This document shows, in pieces, positions 44,436 to 54,877 of a stretch of DNA of 64,000 nucleotides. Within the stretch, counting starts at the first letter, position 1. The number at the start of each line of letters is the position of its first letter. Under the pieces are notes generated by a model. It saw only the letters and a list, made by a program, of their open reading frames with translations, was not told where the DNA came from and searched no databases. The translations under genes were made by a program, and so were the position numbers. Source of the stretch: Hymenoscyphus infarciens (Eukaryota; Ascomycota; Leotiomycetes; Helotiales; Helotiaceae). The stretch spans positions 1 to 64,000 of the forward strand of contig LLCB01000092.1 of assembly GCA_001414345.1 (NCBI GenBank), read 5' to 3'.

Positions 44436-46733
44436 ATGTCGGAGCCTATGGATATCGATGAGGACGGCCCTAGAGGCACCAAGAGGAAGGCTGATGATTC
44501 AGCTCTTGAAGTATCGGCACCGAGAAGGATAAGAGTAAGTTCTGTACCCCCTGAATTGAACATTTTTCTGACCTTAGCTTGCTCAGGCTCTTGATCCAGA
44601 CGTTGTTAACAAAATCGCCGCTGGTGAGATCATTGTTGCGCCGGTGCATGCTCTAAAAGAGCTGATCGAAAATGCCGTGGATGCTGGCTCCACTTCACTT
44701 GAGGTTCTTGTCAAAGATGGTGGTTTGAAACTATTGCAGATCACCGACAATGGCCATGGAATTTCCGTAAGTATCTTGAATTGAAGCTATCTTCGGAATT
44801 CAAGCTAACTCCAACGAAGAAGGAAGATTTGCCCATTCTCTGTGAACGATTTACCACATCCAAGCTGAAGTCATTTGAGGATTTGACCTCCATTGGAACG
44901 TATGGTTTCAGAGGAGAAGCCCTGGCCAGCATCAGCCACATTGCGCATCTTCAAGTCACCACCAAGACGAAGGACTCAAATTGTGCCTGGAGAGCTCATT
45001 ATGACAGTGGAAGGTTGATTCCAGCCAAACCAGGTCAAAGCGCCGAGCCCAAACCGACAGCTGGTCGACCTGGTACGCAAATTACTGTTGAGGATCTGTT
45101 TTACAACGTCCCAACTCGTCGCCGGGCATTTAGATCAGCCTCTGAGGAGTACAACAAAATTCTTGATGTTGTGGGAAGGTATGCTATTCATTGTGATGGA
45201 GTAGCTTTCAGCTGCAAGAAGCATGGCGAATCTGGAACCACAATATCGACGCAATCAACCTCCTCCACGGTCGACCGAATACGACAAATCCATGGTGGTA
45301 CGGTTGCTAATGAGCTCGTGGAATTTACCTCCTCAGATGAGCGATATGGATATACCGCTCGGGGGTTGTCTACAAATGCCAATTACCATGTGAAGAAAAC
45401 TACGCTCCTTTTATTCATCAACCACCGTTCCGTCGACTCAACCAATATCCGAAAAGCCATTGAACAGACATATTCAACCTTTCTTCCCAAAGGAGGACAT
45501 CCCTTCACATATCTCAGTCTCGAAATTGACCCTGCACGAGTTGATGTCAATGTTCACCCAACAAAACGAGAAGTCAATTTCCTAAATGAGGATGAAATCA
45601 TCGAAAAGATATGTGGAGATATCCGAACCAAACTCGCAACAGTCGATGTCAGCAGAACATTTATGACACAAACTCTTCTCCCCGGAGCCCCAATACCTCT
45701 GGCTCCTGGACCATCAAAACAAGATGCCGGAGATGCCTCCCCTGCGAAAAGTCAGGTACCAGCGACCCCAAAATCAAGACCTTACGAGAACAATCTAGTA
45801 AGAACCGACGCCAAAGTCCGCAAAATAACCAGCATGCTCCCCCAAAGCACAGCCAAAAGCGGAAGCGCAACACAATCCACAGCATCCCTCCCACCAGACC
45901 TTGAATACGAGTACAACGAGCGCACACCCACCACCTGCCGTCTCCAAACCATCAAAGCACTCCGCGCCACAGTCCGAGACAACATGCATAACGAGTTGAC
46001 CGAGATCTTCGCCGGCCACACCTTCATCGGTATAATCGACGAACGCCGTCGTCTAGCCGCCATCCAAGGAGGCGTAAAGCTCTTCCTCGTCGACTATGGA
46101 ATGTTAAGTGCCGAATACTTCTACCAACTAGGTCTCACAGACTTCGGAAACTTCGGTATGATCCGGCTCACGGAACCTCTATCTCTCACTGATCTCCTCA
46201 CTCTCGCCGCTACGCACGAGAAAATCAATAATCCCGCGACAACACCAGAAGACGATTTCGAAATTGGAGATGTCGTAGAACTAGTCAAAACCCAACTTCT
46301 AGAACGAAAAGAAATGCTCCTCGAATACTTCTCCCTCACCGTCTCTCCAGACAATGGAGGGGAAATACATACCATCCCCCTCCTCGTAAAAGGGTACACG
46401 CCCTCCCTCGCAAAACTCCCTCGGTTCTTGTTGAGACTTGGTCCTCATGTGAATTGGATAGATGAAAAAGCTTGCTTCAACGACTTCCTTAGGGAATTGG
46501 CGACTTTCTATGCCCCAGAACAGTTACCACCACTACCCGGACCTTCCGATACGGACGAAGAGGGAGTAGACGAGGAAATCAAGATGAGAAGGGAGGAAGT
46601 GAGGAAGGTGGTGGAGGATATTCTATTCCCGGCTTTTAAAGCGAGGTTGGTTGCTACGAAGAGTTTGATGCAAGGGGGTGTAGTCGAGGTGGCGAATTTG
46701 AAAGGGTTGTACAGAGTTTTTGAAAGATGTTGA
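44436..46733 (+). CDS. MLH1: DNA mismatch repair protein MLH1
   Basis: Model: join(44436..44534, 44587..44766, 44820..46733), 730 aa, with introns of 52 and 53 nt in phase 0. MutL-family ATPase and common partner of PMS1 in mismatch repair and meiotic recombination, nuclear. After a 33-residue Lys/Arg-rich leader come the GHKL ATPase motifs. [11 protein letters not shown] (about 57-67) has the Glu/Asn pair, followed by DNGHGI (87-92) and [13 protein letters not shown]. The transducer domain shows [16 protein letters not shown] Ser/Pro-rich linker (about 300-390) leads to the C-terminal dimerisation domain. The protein ends VFERC, the MLH1-specific C-terminus. That ending separates it from PMS1. 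I chose the ATG at 44436 because it alone is in frame with the spliced GHKL domain. Confidence 0.96.
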
Positions 46734-47395
46734 GGAGGGATGAGTAGAGGTTGCCTGTTGCTGGTGTTACGTACATATACATATTTGCTGGCTGGCTTGG
46801 AGGATTGAGATATGAGGATTACATATGGCGTCTGTACTTTTTTTGCTGGGGCGTTACGAGCATGTATCATGGGCAGGTTACAGTACTTGATGTACTTTGC
46901 TATCACAGAGCTGAGCTGGCTGGACTTTTGCAACCCTTTTTTGCATCACCTTTTTGCATCACCTTTTTGCATTGCAAACTTTATGTATCAAAATCAACTC
47001 AACGTGTTTCCTTTACGTTCAATCATTCCGAGTGCCAAGTTTTTCAGAGGTTTTGGGTCAATTATCCCTTCCCTACCTACCACATGGTCAGTTCAAAACA
47101 GAAACTCAAAAATGGATAAGAATAGAGACCTCGGTGGCTTGGAAGTGTTTGTATATACCTATTTCTGGCTGGAAACCATCCACTTTGGGTGCACGTTTTG
47201 AACTTGTCGATATGGCCGGTAAAAAGGGAAAAAGGAAAATCAAATGCAAATGCTACACAAAAAATATCATGGGTAATTCAATATCGCCTCTATCATTCGT
47301 AGCTAATGTGCATCTCCTCCAATCATTCAGAGAAGAAAACATCCCATTTTCTACGACGTATTATACAGTTTATTTCATAGCTGCGTCACAACCCC
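46734..47395. other. convergent 3' flanks of MLH1 and RPN1
   Basis: MLH1 (plus) and RPN1 (minus) converge here. The only notable item is a 13-bp tandem cctttttgcatca, three copies at about 46936-46977. Open frames spanning it are not genes. Confidence 0.6.
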
Positions 47396-50290
47396 TCAAC
47401 TCTTCCCATCATCCCAATCAGGGTTCTAATCTCAATCAGTACACATCCTCAAAATCATCAAATTTCGGAATAGGGTGTCAAAAACATACCTTTCTCAAAA
47501 TTACCAATCCCTCAAGCGTATTCGTCAAAGGAACATACTGCTCATCCTCCAACTCCGCCCTCTCCCCATACGCCAAAAGCACCGGTGTACTCTGCGTCTG
47601 CCACCCGGTAATAGTCTTAGGTCGACCTGCCTGTCCCACCACATCCACAGCCTGTCCCACGCGCACGTTCACAGTTAGAGGCTTGAGATCTTCATCCAGC
47701 GTGACAAGGAAGCGAGGGTGCATCGCAGTGACGAGGTAGTATAAGAGGTAATGCGACTTATCAGTGACAAACTGCTTAGCGTCAATCATAGCAACGAGTA
47801 CCGATAAGAGACCAGCGGCGGAAACTCTAGAAAGAACCTGTCTATCGGTGTGGAAAGGACTGATGGAAAGTGTTCCCTTGCCCATGTGGAGAAGACCCTG
47901 AGCGATGCGAACCATGAAGAGGGACTCCTGGTCACGGTGGTAATAACTAGCCAACTGTCGGAGAAGTTGAGCTAATCTGGCATTGTTCGTTCCGGCTCCG
48001 AGAAGACCCATAGCAAAGATGGCGTTGATCGCAACATCGTTGTCATTGTCGTGACTGTATCTGGAAAGAGTATCATAAACCTTCATCTGAGGGTTACTTG
48101 GGCTCAAAAGACCCATGGCTAAGGGAACAGCTCTTCGAATGTTGGCTTCACCATAGTGCATCAGATGACCGAATTGTCGTAGAACCATTTCTTGGCCAAC
48201 ATCTTCACCCATCGCAACAAGACCAAGACCAATGACAGCATAAGCTTGAAGAAGCTCATCACCCTTCTTGTCATCAGTGTCCTCAATATGGTCGTTACAG
48301 ATATGGAGAAGCTCCTGCATCTTCAAAACAGTACCTGTTCCTGCCCAGGCACAGATTTCGGCGAGTACTGAGGTTGGTTTCGACATGGGGTGATCAATGG
48401 CTTTCAATGTTTCCAGAATGACATCGACCTCCTCCTGCCGTCCAAAGTATAAAAGTCCAAGACCGAGGGCCATGAAACGGGTCCATTTGTCCTTCAATTG
48501 AGATTTGCGCTCATCGTCAAGCAGAGTTTGGATGATGGCTTCACTGACATCACTATTCGACGAACCAACAAATGCCATTCCCAAAGAAAGAGCAGCCATA
48601 GCGGACATTTGCATGTCTTGGGTAGTATCACCAACAATAGGTAACAGAAGTTCCAAAAGTTGCTCCCGATTCGAACCAGCGTATGCTAGACCCAAACCCA
48701 TAATTGCAGCAACTCGGACCTGTGGACTCTTGTGGTTCAGCTTGTCCTCGTCGCCGAGAAGAGCCAAAGCAGGGTCAGAATCCATACGAACTCCGGAGTT
48801 CATGATACCAATAGCCAGCATGGCACCAGCTTGAATTGGCTCTTCCTCGGAGTAGGTGTATTTGTCGATTTTGTCGAGACCACCCTCAACATCCCAAAGC
48901 TGTAATGTGCCCAAAGATGCTACAGTGGACATCATACCCTCCTCCTTGGTCTTCCATACCCAACTTGATTTGTCATCCTCGACCATCATCATCTTGTCAT
49001 TTCCATATCCAGCATTGACGAAAGCGTTAACGAAAGCGGCTGCCAGATTGTGTCGTGCAGAATCGAGGTTGGTGAGACCAGCCACACGGTTGCTTTCCAG
49101 ATGACTCTTGTAGATGTCTTCTGTTGTCTTTGGGTCCAAGATGTTCAACTCCTTTCCTAGCGCCTTGAAGTGCTCTGGTAGCTTTGTATTGTTCAAACAC
49201 TCCGCAATCTCCTGCTCCTCCTCGGTCTCTGGGTTAAAGTTGAGAACGATTTGTTGTCTGGCAATAAGAAAAGCCATTTGCTTCTTAAGAGCCACATCTT
49301 TCGTCGAGTTGAAGTCGGATTGAATCATTTCGATATCGTTGAGGCGGATAGCAAGAACAATTGCTTGTGTAAGCTGCCCATAATGCTTGTAGATTCCGTG
49401 TGCCGTTCGGAGGAATTGTTGATCTTCTGGGTATGTCAATAAGTTCACCATGCTGACCATGTACAGGCAGACTCGGGGATAGGTCTCTTTGTCGAGAAAT
49501 TTTGGAATGTCCTCGATCACTTCGATCTCGCTCATTAAATCCACGGCATCTGCCTCGGCGTTGCTTTTGAGAAATAGCGGTACTAAAACAAGGGCAAGAT
49601 CAATGAGATCTTGGTATGGTTGTTCAGCCGTTAATCTCTTGGTGTACACTTCCCCAATTTCCAAAGCCAAGTGACGTGTGTATTCGTGTCCCCATGATCC
49701 AATATCTGATGTTGGTGCCAGCAGTCGGAATTTGAGGGTATCTTGTCTGTCCTCGTCTGAGAAGGTCATCCCGATTACTGAAAGTACATCTGCCAAAGAA
49801 GTCTTGTCCTCCCCCGCAGGCCACTCCTCGTAGAGTTTTATCATAGGCTCGTAGTGCGGTCGGAGGAATTTGAGAGGCTTAGGAACGGCGGTCATCGATG
49901 AGGTCGAAGTCTTGATGGACTCTTTGATTGCCTCTAACGCCGCCTTGTAAAGTGTCTTGTCTGATTCCTTGATTGGCAGAGTTAGTAGATGTATAAGCCA
50001 TTGTGATTCCGGGTTTGCATACTGTCAGACGCTCTACAAGCATATCTAGCTCGCTCTTCAGTTGCTGATCTTCCTCGCTGAGCTCCTCTGCTGTAAACAT
50101 ATATCAGTATAGAGACAACCAAAACAATACTACAAGCCCTACCTCCAACCGGACCATCTTCCTTCTTGCCATTAGGTATAGGCTTCCCGTCCTTATCCTT
50201 CTTGACCTCCTCAGGTTTGCTAGGCTCCCCATCTATAGCCTTTCCCTTGCCCTTGTCAACAGACTTTGGTTGCTCGCCATCCTGCGCCAT
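47396..50290 (-). CDS. RPN1: 26S proteasome regulatory subunit RPN1
   Basis: Model: complement(47396..47425, 47490..49967, 50023..50090, 50143..50290), 907 aa, a normal length, with all phases consistent. RPN1 is the large non-ATPase base subunit that docks ubiquitin-shuttle receptors. The N-terminus is charged and low-complexity (MAQDGEQPKSVDKGKGKAID), followed by EELSEEDQQLKSELDMLVER. KTSTSSMTAVPKPLKFLRPH is a hallmark of RPN1. The centre (about 430-790) consists of proteasome/cyclosome repeats with Gly-Ala-rich helices, such as AAIMGLGLAYAGSNREQLLE and AAMAALSLGMAFVGSSNSDV. It ends LEGLVILRK then NPDWDDGKS from a 30-nt last exon. It is divergent from RIO2, with starts 301 bp apart. Confidence 0.97.
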
Positions 50291-50591
50291 CGTGACCTTG
50301 GGGGCAAAGGGTTTATCAAGAAGAGGTGATTCGTTGTGATTTCAGGCGGATTCGGGAGAGAAGATACAGGTCGTAGGTATCTGTAAAAACTCGGATGGCT
50401 ATGGAAATGGGTGATGGACTTTTGGTGTTGATGAATTTCAGGCACTGGAGCTTTCGCGTCAAGAGCTCCCTCCAGCAAGCGGACCGCCTTCACTAGCGCC
50501 AACCGGGGGTAAAAGGCTTGGCGCAACTTTCTGACCTCGCCGAAAATAAATTTATTCAACACTTGCGAAATCCACCCCACGAACCGCAAAC
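50291..50591. promoter_or_regulatory. shared divergent promoter region of RPN1 and RIO2
   Basis: 301 bp lie between the two start codons. Both are housekeeping protein-homeostasis or ribosome-assembly genes, so shared control is plausible. No TATA box is evident. Confidence 0.5.
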
Positions 50592-51848
50592 ATGAGACTC
50601 GATACGAAGCACATGCGATATCTGACGGTGGAGGATTGGCGAACACTCACAGCAGTCGAGACGGGGTCGAAAAACCACGAGGTTGTTCCTACCCCTCTAA
50701 TCGCACAATTATCTGGACTGCGGGGTGGAGTTCACAAGAACATATCTGCTCTAGCAAAAGTCGGATTGATCGCACGACTGAAAAACGCAAAATACGACGG
50801 CTACCGATTAACATACGGAGGACTCGACTACCTATCTCTTAATACCTACCGAAAGCGCAAAGATGTCTACAGCGTCGGCAACCAAATCGGAGTGGGAAAA
50901 GAAAGTGATATTTTCGTCGTCGCAGACGAAAAGGGAATACAGAGAGTCCTGAAAATCCACAGACTGGGTCGCATATCCTTCCGAACCGTCAAGGCAAATC
51001 GAGATTACCTCAAAAACCGATCGTCCGGCTCCTGGATGTACATGTCACGACTAGCAGCCCTAAAAGAATATACCTTCATGCAGGTCCTACGAGAAAATGG
51101 ATTCCCAGTACCCGAACCACTGGCACAATCCAGACACACGATAGTCATGTCTCTCATAGACGCATTCCCCATGCGACAAATCTCCTCCGTACCAGATCCA
51201 GCTTCCTTATACGCCGAGCTCATCGCCATGATTATGCGCCTGGCACAATTTGGACTCATCCACGGAGATTTCAACGAGTTCAACATCCTGATTAAAGAAG
51301 AAACAGTTCCAGCTTCAGCAGATGGAAAGGAGCCAGAAAAGATGAACCTCATTCCAATTTTGATCGATTTTCCCCAGATGGTTTCAATCGATCACGCCAA
51401 TGCCGAGTATTACTTCGACCGAGATGTGAACTGCATCAAGCGATTCTTCCAACGTCGATTTCACTTCACCAGTGACGAAAAGGGACCATATTTGGCAGAA
51501 GCGCGGAAGTTAGTAGGAAAGGATGGGTCCAAGAGACTCGATGTTTCGGTTTCTGCTTCTGGGTTTTCGAAAAAGATGGCGAAAGAGCTGGAAGCATACA
51601 TGAAAGAGGTTGGCGTAGATGGCGACGGAGACCCAAATGCCGCTCGCGGGGACGAAGAGGAAGATGGAGAAGACGAGGACGATGCAGAAGAGAATGAGGA
51701 CGAGGGCGCCGAAAGAAATGAGGCTGAAGAAAAGAAACACTCTCTTCCAATGGCGGAGTCCACCCCGGATGAAAATCAGGTAGTCATCGGCAAGGACGTT
51801 TTTGGCAACGATATATTTGAGAAGCTGAAAATCCAAGATCAGACTTGA
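50592..51848 (+). CDS. RIO2: RIO2 atypical serine kinase/ATPase
   Basis: A single exon of 418 aa. RIO2 acts in late cytoplasmic maturation of the 40S ribosomal subunit. The N-terminal winged helix (residues 1-90, with VPTPLIAQLSGLRGGVHKNI) is specific to RIO2. The kinase P-loop is the RIO2 form IGVGKESDIFVV (99-110), with the ATP-binding Lys in VLKIHRLGR at 121. The catalytic loop is IHGDFNEFNIL (Asp 226) and the metal-binding Asp is 259 in ILIDFPQMVS. The linker after 340 is highly acidic (DEEEDGEDEDDAEENEDEG), as in other fungal RIO2 proteins. The tail FGNDIFEKLKIQ is also conserved. The intronless structure and start are clear. Confidence 0.96.
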   Translation: MRLDTKHMRYLTVEDWRTLTAVETGSKNHEVVPTPLIAQLSGLRGGVHKNISALAKVGLIARLKNAKYDGYRLTYGGLDYLSLNTYRKRKDVYSVGNQIGVGKESDIFVVADEKGIQRVLKIHRLGRISFRTVKANRDYLKNRSSGSWMYMSRLAALKEYTFMQVLRENGFPVPEPLAQSRHTIVMSLIDAFPMRQISSVPDPASLYAELIAMIMRLAQFGLIHGDFNEFNILIKEETVPASADGKEPEKMNLIPILIDFPQMVSIDHANAEYYFDRDVNCIKRFFQRRFHFTSDEKGPYLAEARKLVGKDGSKRLDVSVSASGFSKKMAKELEAYMKEVGVDGDGDPNAARGDEEEDGEDEDDAEENEDEGAERNEAEEKKHSLPMAESTPDENQVVIGKDVFGNDIFEKLKIQDQT

Positions 51849-52967
51849 GCCAGCTATCATTGTTCAGAAATAACCAATTACAAGTCAAGGCCATGAATTA
51901 AGCCAAGAGGCACGGAGCAACACGGCTATGAAGCTCGGGCCGTAGTACGCTGAACAATGAGACTGTGATCATTGATCAATAGTGATGGCTGGCTGAAGTC
52001 TTCAGTCGCCTCTGTAAGATGCTCAAACCCATGAGAAGATATCGTACTGAAGTCCTACTCCGTAGAATCAAGTCAATAGTTTTAGGACGCCTGAGATAAT
52101 AGAAGAACGAAATTCAATTTTCACAAACCGGTTGCAAAATGTTGATCAATCGAGGCAGCGAGACTTGTTAGTATGATATCGTTTCGCATAATGACAACAG
52201 ACACTTCTTGGGACAAGTCATGCCAAGAACCATTCAATTCACGATGGTTTCATCGACATCATCAAGGCAAGCGAGGAAGAAAATTTTTGTGGCAAATTAT
52301 GAGATGTATTACCCCCAAACTATGATACACAAGGAATCCGACCAACCCCAGGCAGTGTAATAGCCATAAGTCCACAGCAAAGAAAAATCAACTGATACAA
52401 GTAAAAGCTCAAGGCTTTCTCTTTTCATATCGACCCATTGTTGACATAGTGAAATGATTCGTGCCACCAAATGCCATATGCCATACCCCAACTCCCTTTT
52501 CGAAAATGACCGGGTAACCACATGCAATGTACCACCTGGTAATTAGACTTGAAATATGTTGGCGGTACCAATTGCATCGACGTAGTGTATGCTGACAAAT
52601 ATGTATGCCTGCTCGACCCGACGAGTACGCATGTATGGTAATGTGTTTATGTTGTAAAAGGCGATGCTGCATATGACTGCACTTTGGCATGAATCACAAA
52701 AAAAAAACTGAAAGCAACTCGCGATGTGATAGGAAAATACGTGATGAAAACTGAAAGAACCCAAGAACGGATGGCGTCTTGGAGAACATGGCAGCGGATA
52801 TCGTTTAAGATTTGCGGGCGGTTGGAGAGCCGCTGTGAGGTGGTGCATCGTATTGAATGGTATCATCGGCCGAGCCATCCTCCGAAATGGTTGGGGTTGC
52901 AATCAAAGGCTGCCTAAGCTGATATTAGACCACTGCCAATTGACGACCGAAACCCCAGATAATAAAC
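51849..52967. other. convergent intergenic region
   Basis: 3' flanks of RIO2 (plus) and of the RRM gene (minus). Several short open frames on the minus strand (52309-52902) have no domain, no coherent splicing and ordinary intergenic composition. I see no gene or RNA here. Confidence 0.55.
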
Positions 52968-54877
52968 TTACTTGTTCGTGGACTTGTTTGGAGTGGCCTC
53001 TGTGAGTTCAACCTTGACCTGACGATCAATATCCTTGAAGATGGGAACGCCACCACTTGTGCTGAACGAAGTTAGTAAGTATTCGCTTTGAAAGAGAGCG
53101 ATTATGCTTACGTTGCAGGCGCAGGCGACTCCTCGCGCTTCCAAGTTCCCTCAGATCGAGAATTGGAAATGTGATGGCTGATCATATTGGCACGAGGAAG
53201 GAGAGGGGAAGGAATTGGAGGAGACAAAGTCATGTCTGAAGCAGTGCCATATGCACCAACATTGTATTCGTTGGTTCGGAATTGTCGGCGTTCAGTGGTG
53301 ATACGCTTGAGGTCCTTTTGAGCAGGAGTGTCGGCATAACGAACTTGGAGAAGGAGACCATCCTCGCCAATTGGCTGACCATGGAACTTTCGGATGATTT
53401 CCTCGCAAATATCACGGCTCTCAAATCTGTCATCGGTCAGTAAATGTTCGAGTCAGGAGAGTGAGTCGAGTTGCTTACCGGGCAAAACCAACTCCACGGC
53501 TGTTGTTGTTGGAATCACGAAGGATTCGGCTGGAGCTCACGATATAATCCATGAAAATAGCACCAAGTTCCTAAACATATATTAGACATTCCTGGAAAGC
53601 ATGAAAGGGGGCTACTTACCGATTCCGTCATGGCCTTTGGGAGATTGGAAACATAAAGGTTGGTGGAGGACTCATCACCCTCAGCCTTGAGCCGAGAGTT
53701 GAAGGACTCCTGGGGAACAACTTTAGTAGGACGTTCTCCAGGCAAGGGACGGGTGGGGTTTACCCTAGCAAAGCCAACTTCATAACCAAGCTTGTAAAAG
53801 CCACGGATACAAAGTTCTGAGTCACGAACGCTACAGTACTTTGCGAAACCGAATCTGAAAAACCAAGTCAGTACATATCAGATGGAAGAAATGGGATGAA
53901 ACTTACCCCTTGCAAGCTCCAGTTGAAGTATCAATGATTGCCTTGGAGGTCTCAATCTTCCCAAAACGTGCAGCGTATGCAGCCAAAGTCTCGTCATCGG
54001 TGTTTGGGTGGAGACCACGAATGTAGACATTGCGGTTGCCAGCGATTGGGTTGGACAAGCTCTGGTCGAGGGTTCTCATGCTCTCACGTGGTGTGAAGAC
54101 AGCAGGGACGGCTCGAGGGATTGGAGGGCTCTGCGCAAGAAGTGCATCGACGTCGACATTAATTGGGATAGTCTTGTATGGGAGGGGTTTGACAGCTTGG
54201 TTATCCGGATGTTGAACGGCAAGCTGTTGAGGGGATGGGGTAGATCCAAAAACGGAACGATCAACAGCCGCAATATGAGTGCCACCTTGTTCACGTTGAG
54301 CGAGTGCGCCATAATAAGGGGTGCTTGGAGCCGACTCGTTGGTTGAATAAGAGCCACGACGATTCTCGAGACCAGGAACGTCCTTCTGATGCTCAGATCG
54401 ATCAGCGTAATAGCCAGCACTACCAGTGCGGTGGGAGGCATATGGCAGCATTGGGTAACCTGGGACATAGCCGGGATACGCAGCTCCTGCGAGGTAAGGC
54501 AGAGCAGTTTGATATGGATTGTAAGAACCGTCGGCGATTTGAGTAGGTGCGGCCATTGGTTGTTGAGGATACAGTCCTGTTGGAGCCATCAAATATTGAC
54601 CCTCGGCGGTGAGGTAATACTGCATTGAAGGAATTTGAGCACCCATGGCGGCGGCGGCGGCAGAAGCCATATTGGCGTTGGGGAGAGCGAGGCCGGCGAA
54701 TTGGTTCATCATGGCGTTGAGGCTGTCGCCCTGGGCTTGGGTAGGTCCTTGAGCAAATGCGGCAGGTTGGGTTTGAGCCTCACGAGGGGTTCGGATTTGA
54801 GGTTGAGCGTACATGGCGGAGGTTGGACGAGGTGGGTAGCTGGTCTCCGGATGGCTCGCAGTCTGTTGGTAAGACAT
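52968..54877 (-). CDS. RNA-binding protein with two RRMs, RBMS/MSSP-like
   Basis: Model: complement(52968..53061, 53112..53426, 53479..53570, 53620..53854, 53907..54877), 568 aa, with introns of 49-52 nt and consistent phases. The first ~300 residues are Gln/Pro/Ala/Tyr-rich and probably disordered (MSYQQTASHPETSYPPRPTS). RRM1 has RNP2 VYIRGL and RNP1 KGFGFAKY. RRM2 has RNP2 LYVSNL and RNP1 RGVGFARF. The two RRMs sit close together, as in RBMS/MSSP proteins that bind AU-rich RNA or single-stranded DNA. The last exon reads TSGGVPIFKDIDRQVKVELT and stops at TAA (52968-52970). An alternative donor at the stop would change only the last few residues. An upstream in-frame start at 55000 is possible, but the ATG at 54877 fits the domain composition better. 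Target RNAs are unknown. Confidence 0.9.

Noticed and set aside
45611..46399. Several antisense and out-of-frame ORFs within MLH1
   Set aside because: The plus-strand frame carries continuous MLH1 homology over the same bases.
50300..50308. gggggcaaa near the RPN1 start as a PACE-like (Rpn4) proteasome element
   Set aside because: It lies about 10 nt from the start codon and differs from the yeast consensus; Rpn4-type control is not established in filamentous fungi.
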